From assembly GCA_963702035.1 (NCBI GenBank), contig OY969700.1, positions 868,001 through 932,000 of the forward strand: a DNA stretch of 64,000 nucleotides. Reading direction: 5' to 3'. The notes beneath the pieces were generated by a model, which searched no databases, had not been told where the DNA came from, and saw nothing but the letters and a program-made list of their open reading frames with translations. This document shows positions 50,545-60,085 of this stretch, in pieces. This DNA is from VRUE01 sp963702035. Its GTDB lineage: Bacteria > Actinomycetota > Thermoleophilia > Solirubrobacterales > 70-9. Numbering within the stretch: position 1 is the first letter of the stretch; each line of letters begins with the position of its first letter. Position numbers and translations under genes: made by a program.

Positions 50545-51756
50545 ATGATCAATCTCGAGATACCGAAGAAGTTCAAGCCACTGGCCAGCCAGGCCAACCA
50601 GGTCGCGACCGAGGTCTTCCGGCCGATCTCCCGCAAGTACGACGCCGAAGAGCACTCCTATCCCAAGGAGCTCGACATGCTCGCCTCGCTGATCGACGGG
50701 ATGAACGAGGGCAGCGACAGCGGCGCCGGCGCGGCCGGAGTGCGCCGCGAGTCCAACGGCGACGGTGACGCCGGCAATCGCAACGGCTCCAACCTCTCCA
50801 CCGTGCTCGGCATCGTCGAGCTCTGCTGGGGAGACGTCGGCCTGCTGCTCTCGATGCCGCGCCAGGGCCTCGGCAACTCTGCGATCGCCTCGGTCGCGAC
50901 CGAGGAGCAGCTCGAGCGCTACGGCGGCAGGTGGGCGGCGATGGCGATCACCGAGCCCGAGGCCGGCTCGGACTCGGCCGCGATCCGCACCACCGCCAAG
51001 CTCGACGGCGAGGAGTACGTGCTCAACGGCGAGAAGATCTTCGTCACCTCCGGCGACCGCGCCGAGCTGATCGTCGTCTGGGCCTCGCTCGATCCATCCA
51101 AAGGCCGCGCGGCGATCAAGTCATTCATCGTCGAGCGCGACAACCCCGGTCTGAAGCTCGACCGGCTCGAGCACAAGCTCGGCATCCGCGCCTCGGACAC
51201 CGCCAACTTCATCCTGCAGGACTGCCGGGTGCCGAAAGAGGCGCTGCTGGGCAGCTCCGAGGTCGAGGACAAGCAGGGCTTCGGCGGGGCGATGCAGACC
51301 TTCGACAACACGCGGCCGCTGGTCGCGGCGATGGCGGTCGGTGTCGCCCGAGCCTCGCTGGAGCGGGCCGGCGAACTGCTCGTCGAGGCCGGGGTAGAGA
51401 TCGACTACGCGCTGCCGGCCCTGTCCCAGCCGGCCGCGGTCGCGCGCTACCTGGAGATGGAGGCCGACTACGAGGCGGCCCGCCTGCTGACCCTGCAGGC
51501 AGCCTGGATGGCCGACAACGGCAAGCCCAACTCGCTGCAGGCCTCGATGGCGAAGGCCAAGGCGGGACGCACCTGCGTCAACGTCGCGCTCGGCTGCGTC
51601 GAGCTCTGCGGCGCGGTCGGCTACGGCGAGGACGAGCTGCTCGAGAAGTGGTCGCGCGACGCCAAGATCCTCGACATCTTCGAGGGCACGCAGCAGATCC
51701 AGCTGCTGATCGTGGCACGCCAGCTGCTCGGCAAGAGCTCGGCCGAACTGAGGTAG
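50545..51756 (+). CDS. Acyl-CoA dehydrogenase, FadE-type (second of a pair)
   Basis: This 403-residue enzyme has the canonical blocks MAITEPEAGSDSAAIRTTA, GEKIFVTSGDRAELIVVW, TFDNTRPLVAAMAVGVARAS and CGAVGYGEDELLEKWSRDAK, then IFEGTQQIQ with the catalytic Glu. Residues ~56-80 form a Gly/Asp/Asn/Arg-rich insert (GSDSGAGAAGVRRESNG) not expected in the family, probably a surface loop. AAAGG six bases before the ATG is a good ribosome site. It probably forms a hetero-oligomer with the preceding protein. The operon ends here at a strong hairpin. Confidence 0.9.
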   Translation: MINLEIPKKFKPLASQANQVATEVFRPISRKYDAEEHSYPKELDMLASLIDGMNEGSDSGAGAAGVRRESNGDGDAGNRNGSNLSTVLGIVELCWGDVGLLLSMPRQGLGNSAIASVATEEQLERYGGRWAAMAITEPEAGSDSAAIRTTAKLDGEEYVLNGEKIFVTSGDRAELIVVWASLDPSKGRAAIKSFIVERDNPGLKLDRLEHKLGIRASDTANFILQDCRVPKEALLGSSEVEDKQGFGGAMQTFDNTRPLVAAMAVGVARASLERAGELLVEAGVEIDYALPALSQPAAVARYLEMEADYEAARLLTLQAAWMADNGKPNSLQASMAKAKAGRTCVNVALGCVELCGAVGYGEDELLEKWSRDAKILDIFEGTQQIQLLIVARQLLGKSSAELR

Positions 51757-51758
51757 GC

Positions 51759-51801
51759 CCGACCTGCATCGGACCCCTATTTGGGGTCCGATGCAGGTCG
51801 G
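51759..51801. terminator. Perfect 19-bp hairpin between convergent genes
   Basis: The arm 51759-51777 is exactly complementary to 51783-51801, with a five-base loop (TATTT). It lies two bases after the acyl-CoA dehydrogenase stop and five bases from the end of the convergent HxlR gene, the expected place for a bidirectional terminator. No T-run is present on either side. Confidence 0.75.
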
Positions 51802-51806
51802 ATGCT

Positions 51807-52484
51807 CTAAACGGTGGCGGGCTCGGCGACGAGCGCCGCGGCGGCCTGGCGCAGGCGCCCGGGCAAGACGACCATCGCGCGCAGCTCCTCCAGCGCGCCG
51901 CGGTCGCCCTCCACCTCGATCAGCCGCTCCGCCGCCTCGCCCACGACCAGCGCCGCCAGCACGTCGGCGGGCTCGCCCGTCAGGACCAGGTCGGGATCCT
52001 CCGCCTCACCACGCGAAGCGGAGATCCAGCCGTCCTCGACCCGCAGCCGGTAGGCCTGCCCGCCGCTGCGCAGCCCGATCGTCAGCCGCGCGTCCGGCGG
52101 CGGCTGGGCGAGGACGCGGATCGCGTTGGCGAGCGACGTCGGTGCCAAGCCGGCCACGTCTTCGGCGCGCTCGAAGTGCAGGCCCCAGCGGCTGAGCTCG
52201 AGTATCGGCCGCTCCAGTCCCCAGCCGAGCTCGGTCAACTCGTAGGCGACGCCGGTCGCCGGGGGCTCGAGCTCGCGACGGCGCACTATGTCGTGGCTCT
52301 CGAGGTCGCGCAGGCGCTTGGTGAGGACGTCGGTCGGGGCGTTGCCGACGTTGCGGACGAGATCGGAGAAGCGCAGCGGGCCGAGGCAGAGCTCGCGCAC
52401 GATCAGCAGCGACCAGCGCTCGCCGATGCGGTCGAGCGCGCAGGCGAGGCTGCAGGACTGGTCGTATTCGCGGCGGCGGGACAT
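51807..52484 (-). CDS. HxlR-family transcriptional regulator with C-terminal SCP2-like domain
   Basis: This 225-residue protein starts MSRRREYDQSCSLACALDRI, an HxlR winged-helix domain (~5-105) with GERWSLLIVRELCLGPLRFS and the wing region VAYELTELGWGLERPIL. The C-terminal ~100 residues (LTIGLRSGGQAYRLRVEDGW, VLTGEPADVLAALVVGEAAE) resemble an SCP2-like lipid-binding domain, suggesting a lipid or acyl-CoA effector. A perfect inverted repeat covers its promoter (52525-52542), which implies autoregulation and control of the divergent MMPL exporter. The Cys pair in QSCSLAC could sense oxidation. The ATG at 52484 is chosen from the family's N-terminus. Confidence 0.87.
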   Translation of the reverse strand: MSRRREYDQSCSLACALDRIGERWSLLIVRELCLGPLRFSDLVRNVGNAPTDVLTKRLRDLESHDIVRRRELEPPATGVAYELTELGWGLERPILELSRWGLHFERAEDVAGLAPTSLANAIRVLAQPPPDARLTIGLRSGGQAYRLRVEDGWISASRGEAEDPDLVLTGEPADVLAALVVGEAAERLIEVEGDRGALEELRAMVVLPGRLRQAAAALVAEPATV

Positions 52485-52500
52485 CGTTTCGATGGTAGCG

Positions 52501-52528
52501 ATCGTAACAGCGTTAATTTGTATTTCAA
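52501..52528 (-). promoter_or_regulatory. Putative promoter of the HxlR regulator gene
   Basis: On the minus strand TTGAAA (52528-52523) and TACGAT (52506-52501) are separated by 16 bases, sixteen bases before the ATG at 52484. The -35 box overlaps the inverted repeat 52525-52542, the layout expected for autorepression. Confidence 0.5.
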
Positions 52529-52542
52529 AGTGAGTACTTTGA
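52525..52542. promoter_or_regulatory. HxlR-type operator TCAAAGT-GAGT-ACTTTGA
   Basis: A perfect 7-4-7 inverted repeat lies between the divergent regulator and MMPL genes, within the most AT-rich part of the gap. Its size and position suit a winged-helix dimer site. Binding by the neighbouring HxlR protein is inferred from position. Confidence 0.7.
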
Positions 52543-52596
52543 TTTCTGGTACGGTCCGCCCCGAATTGTCTCGTCCCTTCGCCCGTTAGGACTCCC

Positions 52597-54726
52597 GTGA
52601 CGCGAATCGCAGACCTCACCTGGAACCATCCGAAGCGGGTCCTCATCGCCGTGGCGATATTCGCCGTGCTGGCCGTCGCCGTCGGCCACAACGTCGAGCA
52701 GCACCTCAAGGCGGCCGGGTTCACCGACAGCGCCTCGGAGAGCGAGCGGGCGACGAAGCTGCTCGACGAATCGCTCGGCTACAACCCCAACCCCGCGATC
52801 GCGCTGGTCGTCCGCGCCCCCGGCGGCGGGCAGCTCGAAACCGGCAAACCCGCCGTGCGCCGCGAGGTCGACCGGCTGAGCCGCGGCATGGCGCGGGTGG
52901 AATATGTCGGCCGGGTCGTCAACCCGCTGCGCGACCGCCGCGCCGGCGCCGAGCTGATCGCCCACGACGGCGAATCGCTGGTGATCACCGGCTACCTCTC
53001 GACGACGGACATCGAGGACAAGGGCGGCATCGCCGCCGAAGGCGTCGAACCCCTGATCGCCGCCAGCCCGCTCGACGTCCAGATGGGCGGCTTCGCCGCG
53101 GGCTTCAACGAAACCAACGACCAGACCAAAACCGACCTGACCAGGGCCGAGCTGATCGCCTTCCCGATCCTCGCCCTGCTGCTGCTGTTCGTCTTCCGCG
53201 GCGTCGTCGCGGCGGCGATTCCGCTGCTGATCGGGGGTGTCTCGATCGTCGGCACGCTGTTCGTGCTGCGGATCATGGCCGGAATCACCGATACCTCGGT
53301 CTTCGCCCTCAACATCGCCACCGGGCTCAGCCTCGGCCTCGCGGTCGACTACGCGTTACTCATGGTCTCGCGCTACCGGGAGGAGATCGGGCGCGACGGC
53401 GCCTCCAGGGAGGCGCACCGCCGCACCGTGCTGACGGCGGGCCGCACCGCGATCTTCTCCGGCCTCACGGTGGCGGCGGCGATGGCGGCGCTGATCTTCA
53501 TGCCGCAGCGCTTCCTCTACTCGATGGCGGTCGCCGGCGCCTCGGTGGCGGTGCTGTCCTCGATCATCGCGGTCCTCGTCGTGCCCTCCCTGCTGCGCCT
53601 GCTGGGCACGCGCATCGACGCCCTCTCGATCCGCCGCGGGCCGGCGGTGTCCGACACCTCCGACGGGTGGTACCGCCTGGCCCGCGGCGTGATGCGCCGA
53701 CCGGTCGCCGTCGCCCTGGCCAGCTCGGCGCTCCTGCTCGTGGCCGCGGCGCCCTTGCTGTGGACGACCCTGACCGGCCCCAGCGCCGAAGCGGTGCCCC
53801 CTGGCAAGCCCTCCCACGAAGCCTACGATTACCTCGAAGCGCACTACCCGCGCGACGTAACCGAGGCGGTCACCGTCACCGTCGACGGACGCGCAAGCAA
53901 TGCCCAACTAGCCGGCTTCCAGCGTCAGATCGAAGCCGTCGACGGGGTTGCCGGCGGCTCCCCCTTCGTCCGCGCGCCCGGCCAGGTCGCCTTCGCCAAC
54001 TTCGCCCTCACCGAACCGGCCCTCCATGCCGGCGCCCAGGACTCGGTGCACGCGATCCGCGACCTCTCCCCGCCGGCCGCCTCGACCACGCTCGTCTCCG
54101 GCAACACCGCCGGCTTCATCGACCAGAAGCAGAGCCTGATCGAACACGCCCCGCTCGTCGTCGGAATCATCTGCCTGACCACGCTGGTCCTGCTCTTCCT
54201 GCTCACCGGCTCGGTCCTGCTGCCGATCAAGACCCTGCTGATGAACTCGCTGACCCTGGGCGCGACGCTCGGCATCCTCGTTCTCGCCTTCCAGGACGGC
54301 TGGCTCGACAGCCCGCTCGACTACACCGGGCCGGCGGCGATCGAGGTGACCAGCCTCGTCTTCCTCTTCGCCGTCATCTTCGGCCTCGCCACCGACTACG
54401 CGGTCCTGGTCATCTCGCGGATCAAAGAGCAGCACGACCTCGGTGCCGACAACGAAGAGGCAGTCGCGATCGGGATCGGCCGCACCGGCCGGGTGATCAC
54501 CGCGGCGGCGCTGGCGATCGCGATCGTCTTCCTCGCCTTCGGCGTCAGCAGCGTCTTCTTCGTCAAGCAGATCGCGATCGGGATGGCGTTCGGGGTGATG
54601 ATCGACGCGACGATCGTCCGCGCCCTGCTCGTCCCCTCGCTGATGCGCCTGCTCGGCGAGTGGAACTGGTGGGCGCCCAAGCCCCTGCGCCGCATCTACC
54701 TGCGTCTGGGCATCTCAGAGGCCTGA
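52597..54726 (+). CDS. MMPL/RND-superfamily lipid exporter
   Basis: This 709-residue membrane protein has the MMPL plan: one helix near the N-terminus (~12-30), a periplasmic domain (~40-175), a five-helix block (~180-335) with the SSD-like GLAVDYALLMVSRYREEI, a second helix near 375-395, a second periplasmic domain and a final five-helix block with FGLATDYAVLVISRIKEQH and GVMIDATIVRALLVPSL. The paired Asp-Tyr motifs in the two halves are the proton-relay sites. It probably exports an acyl lipid to the envelope. The GTG start has TAGGA upstream. It is divergent from the HxlR regulator and followed immediately by a 114-bp palindromic element. Confidence 0.9.
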   Translation: MTRIADLTWNHPKRVLIAVAIFAVLAVAVGHNVEQHLKAAGFTDSASESERATKLLDESLGYNPNPAIALVVRAPGGGQLETGKPAVRREVDRLSRGMARVEYVGRVVNPLRDRRAGAELIAHDGESLVITGYLSTTDIEDKGGIAAEGVEPLIAASPLDVQMGGFAAGFNETNDQTKTDLTRAELIAFPILALLLLFVFRGVVAAAIPLLIGGVSIVGTLFVLRIMAGITDTSVFALNIATGLSLGLAVDYALLMVSRYREEIGRDGASREAHRRTVLTAGRTAIFSGLTVAAAMAALIFMPQRFLYSMAVAGASVAVLSSIIAVLVVPSLLRLLGTRIDALSIRRGPAVSDTSDGWYRLARGVMRRPVAVALASSALLLVAAAPLLWTTLTGPSAEAVPPGKPSHEAYDYLEAHYPRDVTEAVTVTVDGRASNAQLAGFQRQIEAVDGVAGGSPFVRAPGQVAFANFALTEPALHAGAQDSVHAIRDLSPPAASTTLVSGNTAGFIDQKQSLIEHAPLVVGIICLTTLVLLFLLTGSVLLPIKTLLMNSLTLGATLGILVLAFQDGWLDSPLDYTGPAAIEVTSLVFLFAVIFGLATDYAVLVISRIKEQHDLGADNEEAVAIGIGRTGRVITAAALAIAIVFLAFGVSSVFFVKQIAIGMAFGVMIDATIVRALLVPSLMRLLGEWNWWAPKPLRRIYLRLGISEA

Positions 54727-54840
54727 GAGCCGATCCCGGTAGGGGTTCCACTTAACTTTTTGGGTGGACCGCGGTTGCGCTGGCGCCCGGTGCTCTCGAC
54801 CAAAAAGTACAAGACGTTCCACCCCTACCGGGATCGGCTC
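54727..54840. repeat. 114-bp palindromic element after the MMPL stop codon
   Basis: The outer arms 54727-54746 and 54821-54840 are perfectly complementary over 20 bases, and the inner arms ACTTTTTGG (54755-54763) and CCAAAAAGT (54800-54808) over 9. Read on the minus strand, segment lengths are outer 20, spacer 12, inner 9, loop 36, inner 9, spacer 8, outer 20, against 21-13-10-35-10-7-21 for the element in pabAB. Short shared blocks occur at matching places: CGTCTTG here and CGTCCTG there before the T5 inner arm, and CAGCGCAACCGCG here and CAGCGTCACCGCG there in the loop. It starts directly after TGA 54724-54726, so it may also end the transcript. Confidence 0.88.
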
Positions 54841-54872
54841 GTGAACCGCCGCCGTGCGACAGACTGCCGCTC

Positions 54873-56306
54873 GTGAACTTCGTTGAGGACGTCATGGAAG
54901 GGGTCCCGGCTTCTCGCTTGGGGATCGTTGCCGTAGATGCCGAGGGACGGCGGCGTAACTGGCATTTTGGCGAACTGGTTGCGCACTCGGCCGGGCTCTC
55001 GGGGGCCTTTGCGGCGCGCGGGGTGCAGCGTGGCGACGTCGTGATGACGCTGCTCGGCAACCGGATCGAGTGGGCGCTGACGCTGCTCGCCTGCTGGCGG
55101 ATGGGCGCGGTGGCGTTGCCTTGCAGCCCGCAGCTGCGCCGCCACGACCTCGAGCAGCGCGTCGCCGCCGCGTCCCCGGCGCTCTGCGTCGCCGACGAGG
55201 AGATGCTCGGCGAGCTCCCCGACGGCGTGCCGGCGATGACCCTGGAGGAGGTCGCCGCGACCCTCGACGAGGACCTGCCGCAGGAGACCCCGGCGGCGAT
55301 CGAGGCGATGGACGGCGAGGACCCGGCGCTGATCGTCTTCACCTCCGGCACGACCGGCGAGCCGCGCGGCGTCGTCCATGCCTACCGTTACCTGGCCGGG
55401 CAACAGGCCCAGGCCGAGCACTGGCTCGGCTCCCGCCCCGGCGAACTGGTCTGGTGCACGACCGCCCCCGGCTGGTCCAAGTCGGCCCGCAACGTCTTTC
55501 TCGCCCCCTGGCTGACCGGCGCCGCGGCGGTCATCCACGACGGCCGCTTCGACCCGGCCGAGCGACTCGACATCGCCGAGGCGCTGGGGGTCAACGTCCT
55601 CTGCCAGGCGCCGACCGAGTACCGGATGCTGGCCAAGCGCACCCGGCTGCGCCCCCTTCCGGCGATGCGCCGCATGGTCTCCGCCGGCGAGGCGCTCGAG
55701 GCCGAGACCGTCGCCACTTTCCGCGCCGAGATGGGGCTCGAGCCCGCCGACGGCTACGGACAGACCGAGACGGGTCACATCTCCGGCAACCTCGCCGGCG
55801 AACCCGTGCGCCCCGGCTCGATGGGCAGGCCGCTGCCCGGGATCGAGGTTCGCGTCCGCGAGGGCGAGCTGCAGCTCAGGGCCTCCTCCTCCCCCACCTT
55901 CTTCTCGCGCTACCTCGACGGCGAGCGCTTCGAGGGCGAGTGGTGGCCGACCGGCGACCTGGTCCGCGAGGACGACGACGGCCGGCTCTGGTTCGAAGGG
56001 CGCAACGACGACGTGATCGTCTCCTCCGGCTACCGGATCGGTCCGGTCGAGGTCGAGGCGGCGCTGCTCGCCCACCCCGCCGTCGCCGAGGCCGCGGCGG
56101 TCGCCGCCCCCGACGCCGAGCGGGGCTCTGTCGTGCGGGCGATCGTCGTCCCGCGCGACCGCGAGCCGAACGAGGAGCTGGCCCGCGAGCTGCAGGAGCA
56201 CTGCAAGCGCGAGACCGCGCCCTACAAGTTCCCCCGCATCGTCGAGTTCGCCGCCGAGCTGCCGAAGACCGCCAGCGGGAAGATCAAGCGGGCCCAGCTC
56301 CGCTAG
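54873..56306 (+). CDS. Acyl-CoA synthetase (AMP-forming, ANL superfamily)
   Basis: This 477-residue enzyme activates a carboxylate as acyl-AMP and transfers it to CoA. The P-loop is IVFTSGTTGEPRGVVHAYRY (~150-170), DGYGQTETGHISGN is motif A5 with the acyl-adenylate residues, WWPTGDLVREDDDGRLWFEG holds the conserved Asp of A7 and the hinge, and LPKTASGKIKRAQLR gives the catalytic A10 Lys near the C-terminus. It is shorter than most long-chain synthetases (a compact N-terminal domain), as in medium-chain/benzoate-type enzymes. The GTG start lies 32 bases after the palindromic element. It probably feeds the beta-oxidation-like operon upstream. Confidence 0.9.
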   Translation: MNFVEDVMEGVPASRLGIVAVDAEGRRRNWHFGELVAHSAGLSGAFAARGVQRGDVVMTLLGNRIEWALTLLACWRMGAVALPCSPQLRRHDLEQRVAAASPALCVADEEMLGELPDGVPAMTLEEVAATLDEDLPQETPAAIEAMDGEDPALIVFTSGTTGEPRGVVHAYRYLAGQQAQAEHWLGSRPGELVWCTTAPGWSKSARNVFLAPWLTGAAAVIHDGRFDPAERLDIAEALGVNVLCQAPTEYRMLAKRTRLRPLPAMRRMVSAGEALEAETVATFRAEMGLEPADGYGQTETGHISGNLAGEPVRPGSMGRPLPGIEVRVREGELQLRASSSPTFFSRYLDGERFEGEWWPTGDLVREDDDGRLWFEGRNDDVIVSSGYRIGPVEVEAALLAHPAVAEAAAVAAPDAERGSVVRAIVVPRDREPNEELARELQEHCKRETAPYKFPRIVEFAAELPKTASGKIKRAQLR

Positions 56307-57721
56307 ACGGTTTTTGCGAAGGCCTCGTCTAGACCGACGGGGCGGCCTAGGTGGAAGCCCTGGGCCATGTTGACGCCGTATTCGCGCAGCATTTCTGCGG
56401 TCTGGTCGTCCTGGACGTACTCGGCGATCGTCGTCTTGCCGAGGCCGCGGGCGATCTGGACGATCGCCTGGACGGTGAGCTGGTCGGCGTCGCTGCGCGG
56501 CAGGTCGCGGATGAAGGCGCCGTCGATCTTGATCAGGTCGAAGGGGATCGACTTGAGGTAGTGGAAGGGGCTGAAGCCGGCGCCGTAGTCGTCGATCGCG
56601 ACCTGGCAGCCGAACTCGGACAGCCGGTCGGCGAATCCCGAAGCCGCATCGAAGTCGTACACGTTCGCTGTCTCGGTGATCTCGAACGTGCATTTGGACG
56701 GATCGGCGTCACCTTCGTCGAGTCGCCGTTCGATGAACTCGAGCACCGAGATATCGGCCAGCGAGGCGCCGGAGAGATTGATGTGCAACGACAACGGCGC
56801 CCCCGTGCGCTGCCGCTCTCCGAGCAGCTCCAGAGCCTGCGCGACGACCCAGCGGTCGAGCTCCTGAACCATTCCGGCACGCTCGGCCGCCGCGATGAAG
56901 GACGCCGCCGGCAGCAGCTGCCCCTCCTCGTTGGTCATCCGCAGGAGCAACTCGTAGCGCTCGATCCCGCCGGAGGCGAGGCTGCGGATCGGCTGGGTGT
57001 GGAGGCTGAGGCGATCGTCGGTGAGCGCGTCGCGGATTTTCGCCGCGGTCGTCTGGCGGCGCTCGGGGTCGCGCTGTGGCTCATTCGGGTCGCGGAAGAG
57101 GGCGATCTGGTTGCGCCCACCCTCCTTTGCCCGGTACATCGCCTGATCGGCGGCGACAAGCACCGCTTCGGAGCCGGTTGCCTTCTCACCGCCGCCGAAC
57201 ATCGTGATGCCGACGCTGATCGTCGCCGGCTCCGAGTCGGAGGTCGGCTGGACGCTGTCGGCGACCTGGGCGCGCAGGTCCTCGCCCAGCTGCATCGCAC
57301 CCTCGACGTCGGTCTGCGGCATCAGGATCGCGAACTCGTCGCCGGAGAGGCGGGCGACGATGTCGGTGGCGCGCACCCTTTCCCGCATCACCGCGGCCAC
57401 CTGGCGGATCAGGTTGTCGCCGGCGTGGTGGCCGAGCGAGTCGTTGATCCCCTTGAGGCCGTCGATGTCGACGATCATCACCGCGCCCCGGCCGCCGTAG
57501 CGGGCGCTGAAGGAGACATACTGATCGAGCTCGGCACGGAAGCGGCGACGATCGAGCAGCCCGGTCAGCGAGTCGTGATCGGCGAGATAGCGAAGCTCGG
57601 CCTCGGTCCGCTCGGCACGCTCCAGCGCCGCCAGCACCACCGCCCGGTCTTCGCCCTCGAGCTTCTCCAGCACGGCCTCGATCGCCGGCTCACTCTGAGC
57701 GGGGGGTTTTTTGCTTGCCAC
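56303..57721 (-). CDS. GGDEF-EAL bifunctional cyclic-di-GMP protein
   Basis: This 472-residue cytosolic protein has a GGDEF domain (~45-205; motif RLSGDEFAI, SGDEF variant that usually remains active) and an EAL domain (~215-465). The EAL signature is YELLLRM (ELL in place of EAL), and the other metal and catalytic residues are visible: INLSGASLADI (Asn), TFEITET (Glu), AIDDYGAGFS (DD pair), LIKIDGAFIR (Lys) and QGFHLGRPVG. No sensor domain or membrane helix precedes the GGDEF. The stop overlaps the convergent synthetase stop within CTAG. The start is GTG 57721; the frame continues upstream as antisense to the next gene and is not real. It may control polysaccharide output. Confidence 0.9.
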   Translation of the reverse strand: MASKKPPAQSEPAIEAVLEKLEGEDRAVVLAALERAERTEAELRYLADHDSLTGLLDRRRFRAELDQYVSFSARYGGRGAVMIVDIDGLKGINDSLGHHAGDNLIRQVAAVMRERVRATDIVARLSGDEFAILMPQTDVEGAMQLGEDLRAQVADSVQPTSDSEPATISVGITMFGGGEKATGSEAVLVAADQAMYRAKEGGRNQIALFRDPNEPQRDPERRQTTAAKIRDALTDDRLSLHTQPIRSLASGGIERYELLLRMTNEEGQLLPAASFIAAAERAGMVQELDRWVVAQALELLGERQRTGAPLSLHINLSGASLADISVLEFIERRLDEGDADPSKCTFEITETANVYDFDAASGFADRLSEFGCQVAIDDYGAGFSPFHYLKSIPFDLIKIDGAFIRDLPRSDADQLTVQAIVQIARGLGKTTIAEYVQDDQTAEMLREYGVNMAQGFHLGRPVGLDEAFAKTV

Positions 57722-57816
57722 CGTAGGAAGGTAGATAGATCCGCCTGTCCATTTCCTAAAAACACACTGGTAATCGACATTGGAACCTAGTTTCGGCGAC
57801 CCTCGCCACCCAATAG
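57722..57816. promoter_or_regulatory. Divergent gap before the YyaL-like gene
   Basis: This is the upstream part of the 128-base gap between the GGDEF-EAL gene and the thioredoxin-domain gene. It is moderately AT-rich (about 57745-57790) and should contain the minus-strand promoter, but no clear boxes were found. Confidence 0.3.
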
Positions 57817-57843
57817 TTGGCCTCTCCGATCCGCGGGTAGTGT
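57817..57843 (+). promoter_or_regulatory. Putative promoter giving a leaderless transcript of the YyaL-like gene
   Basis: TTGGCC (57817-57822) and TAGTGT (57838-57843) are 15 bases apart, and the ATG at 57850 follows the -10 box after six bases. This spacing predicts a transcript that begins at the start codon. Confidence 0.45.
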
Positions 57844-57849
57844 GAGCGC

Positions 57850-59815
<1,966 letters not shown>

Positions 59816-60051
59816 AGGGGACGGCCGGGTGGCAGCGGCGTCCTCTTTTCGCGCGACGATCGGCTCCTCGCCGCCCTCCCGCATGCGCGCGCTCCTGCTC
59901 CCTGGCGAGCTCGAAGAAGAGCGAGTCAAGCCGTCCGATCGGAGCGGCGTCCAGGTCAGGTGCGTGTCCGGGCGCGCGTAAAGCGTCCCCGCCTTCATCG
60001 CTTCCCTCGTCCGGGCGGCTATAGACCGAAATTCAGTTGAACGCTTTTTCG
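59816..60051. other. Gene-poor stretch with a possible gene remnant and half palindromic element
   Basis: No intact gene is supported here. The minus strand can be read as MKAGTLYARPDTHLTWTPLR from 59998, after which a frame change gives LDSLFFELAREQERAHAGG; this looks like a decayed or frameshifted short gene. Close to the left end, GCAGCGGCGTCCT followed by CTTTTCGC (59831-59851) repeats the spacer-plus-inner-arm sequence of the pabAB element, but the second half of such an element is missing. Its position directly after a stop codon resembles the element at 54727. Confidence 0.35.
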
Positions 60052-60079
60052 TTGTAAACTTCGACGCTTCCGCTACACT
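60052..60079 (+). promoter_or_regulatory. Putative promoter giving a leaderless transcript of the ATPase gene
   Basis: TTGTAA (60052-60057) and TACACT (60074-60079) are 16 bases apart, with ATG 60086 six bases after the -10 box. The upstream stretch 60028-60060 is strikingly AT-rich, which adds support. Confidence 0.55.
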
Positions 60080-60085
60080 CCGCGG

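Noticed and set aside
51759..51801. The 19-bp hairpin as another palindromic insertion
   Set aside because: It lies between convergent genes two bases from a stop codon, where a bidirectional terminator is expected; no domain insertion or T5/A5 core is present.
54825..56693. A 622-codon minus-strand frame opposite the acyl-CoA synthetase
   Set aside because: The synthetase has all ANL motifs; the opposite frame is a low-complexity Arg/Gly-rich shadow.
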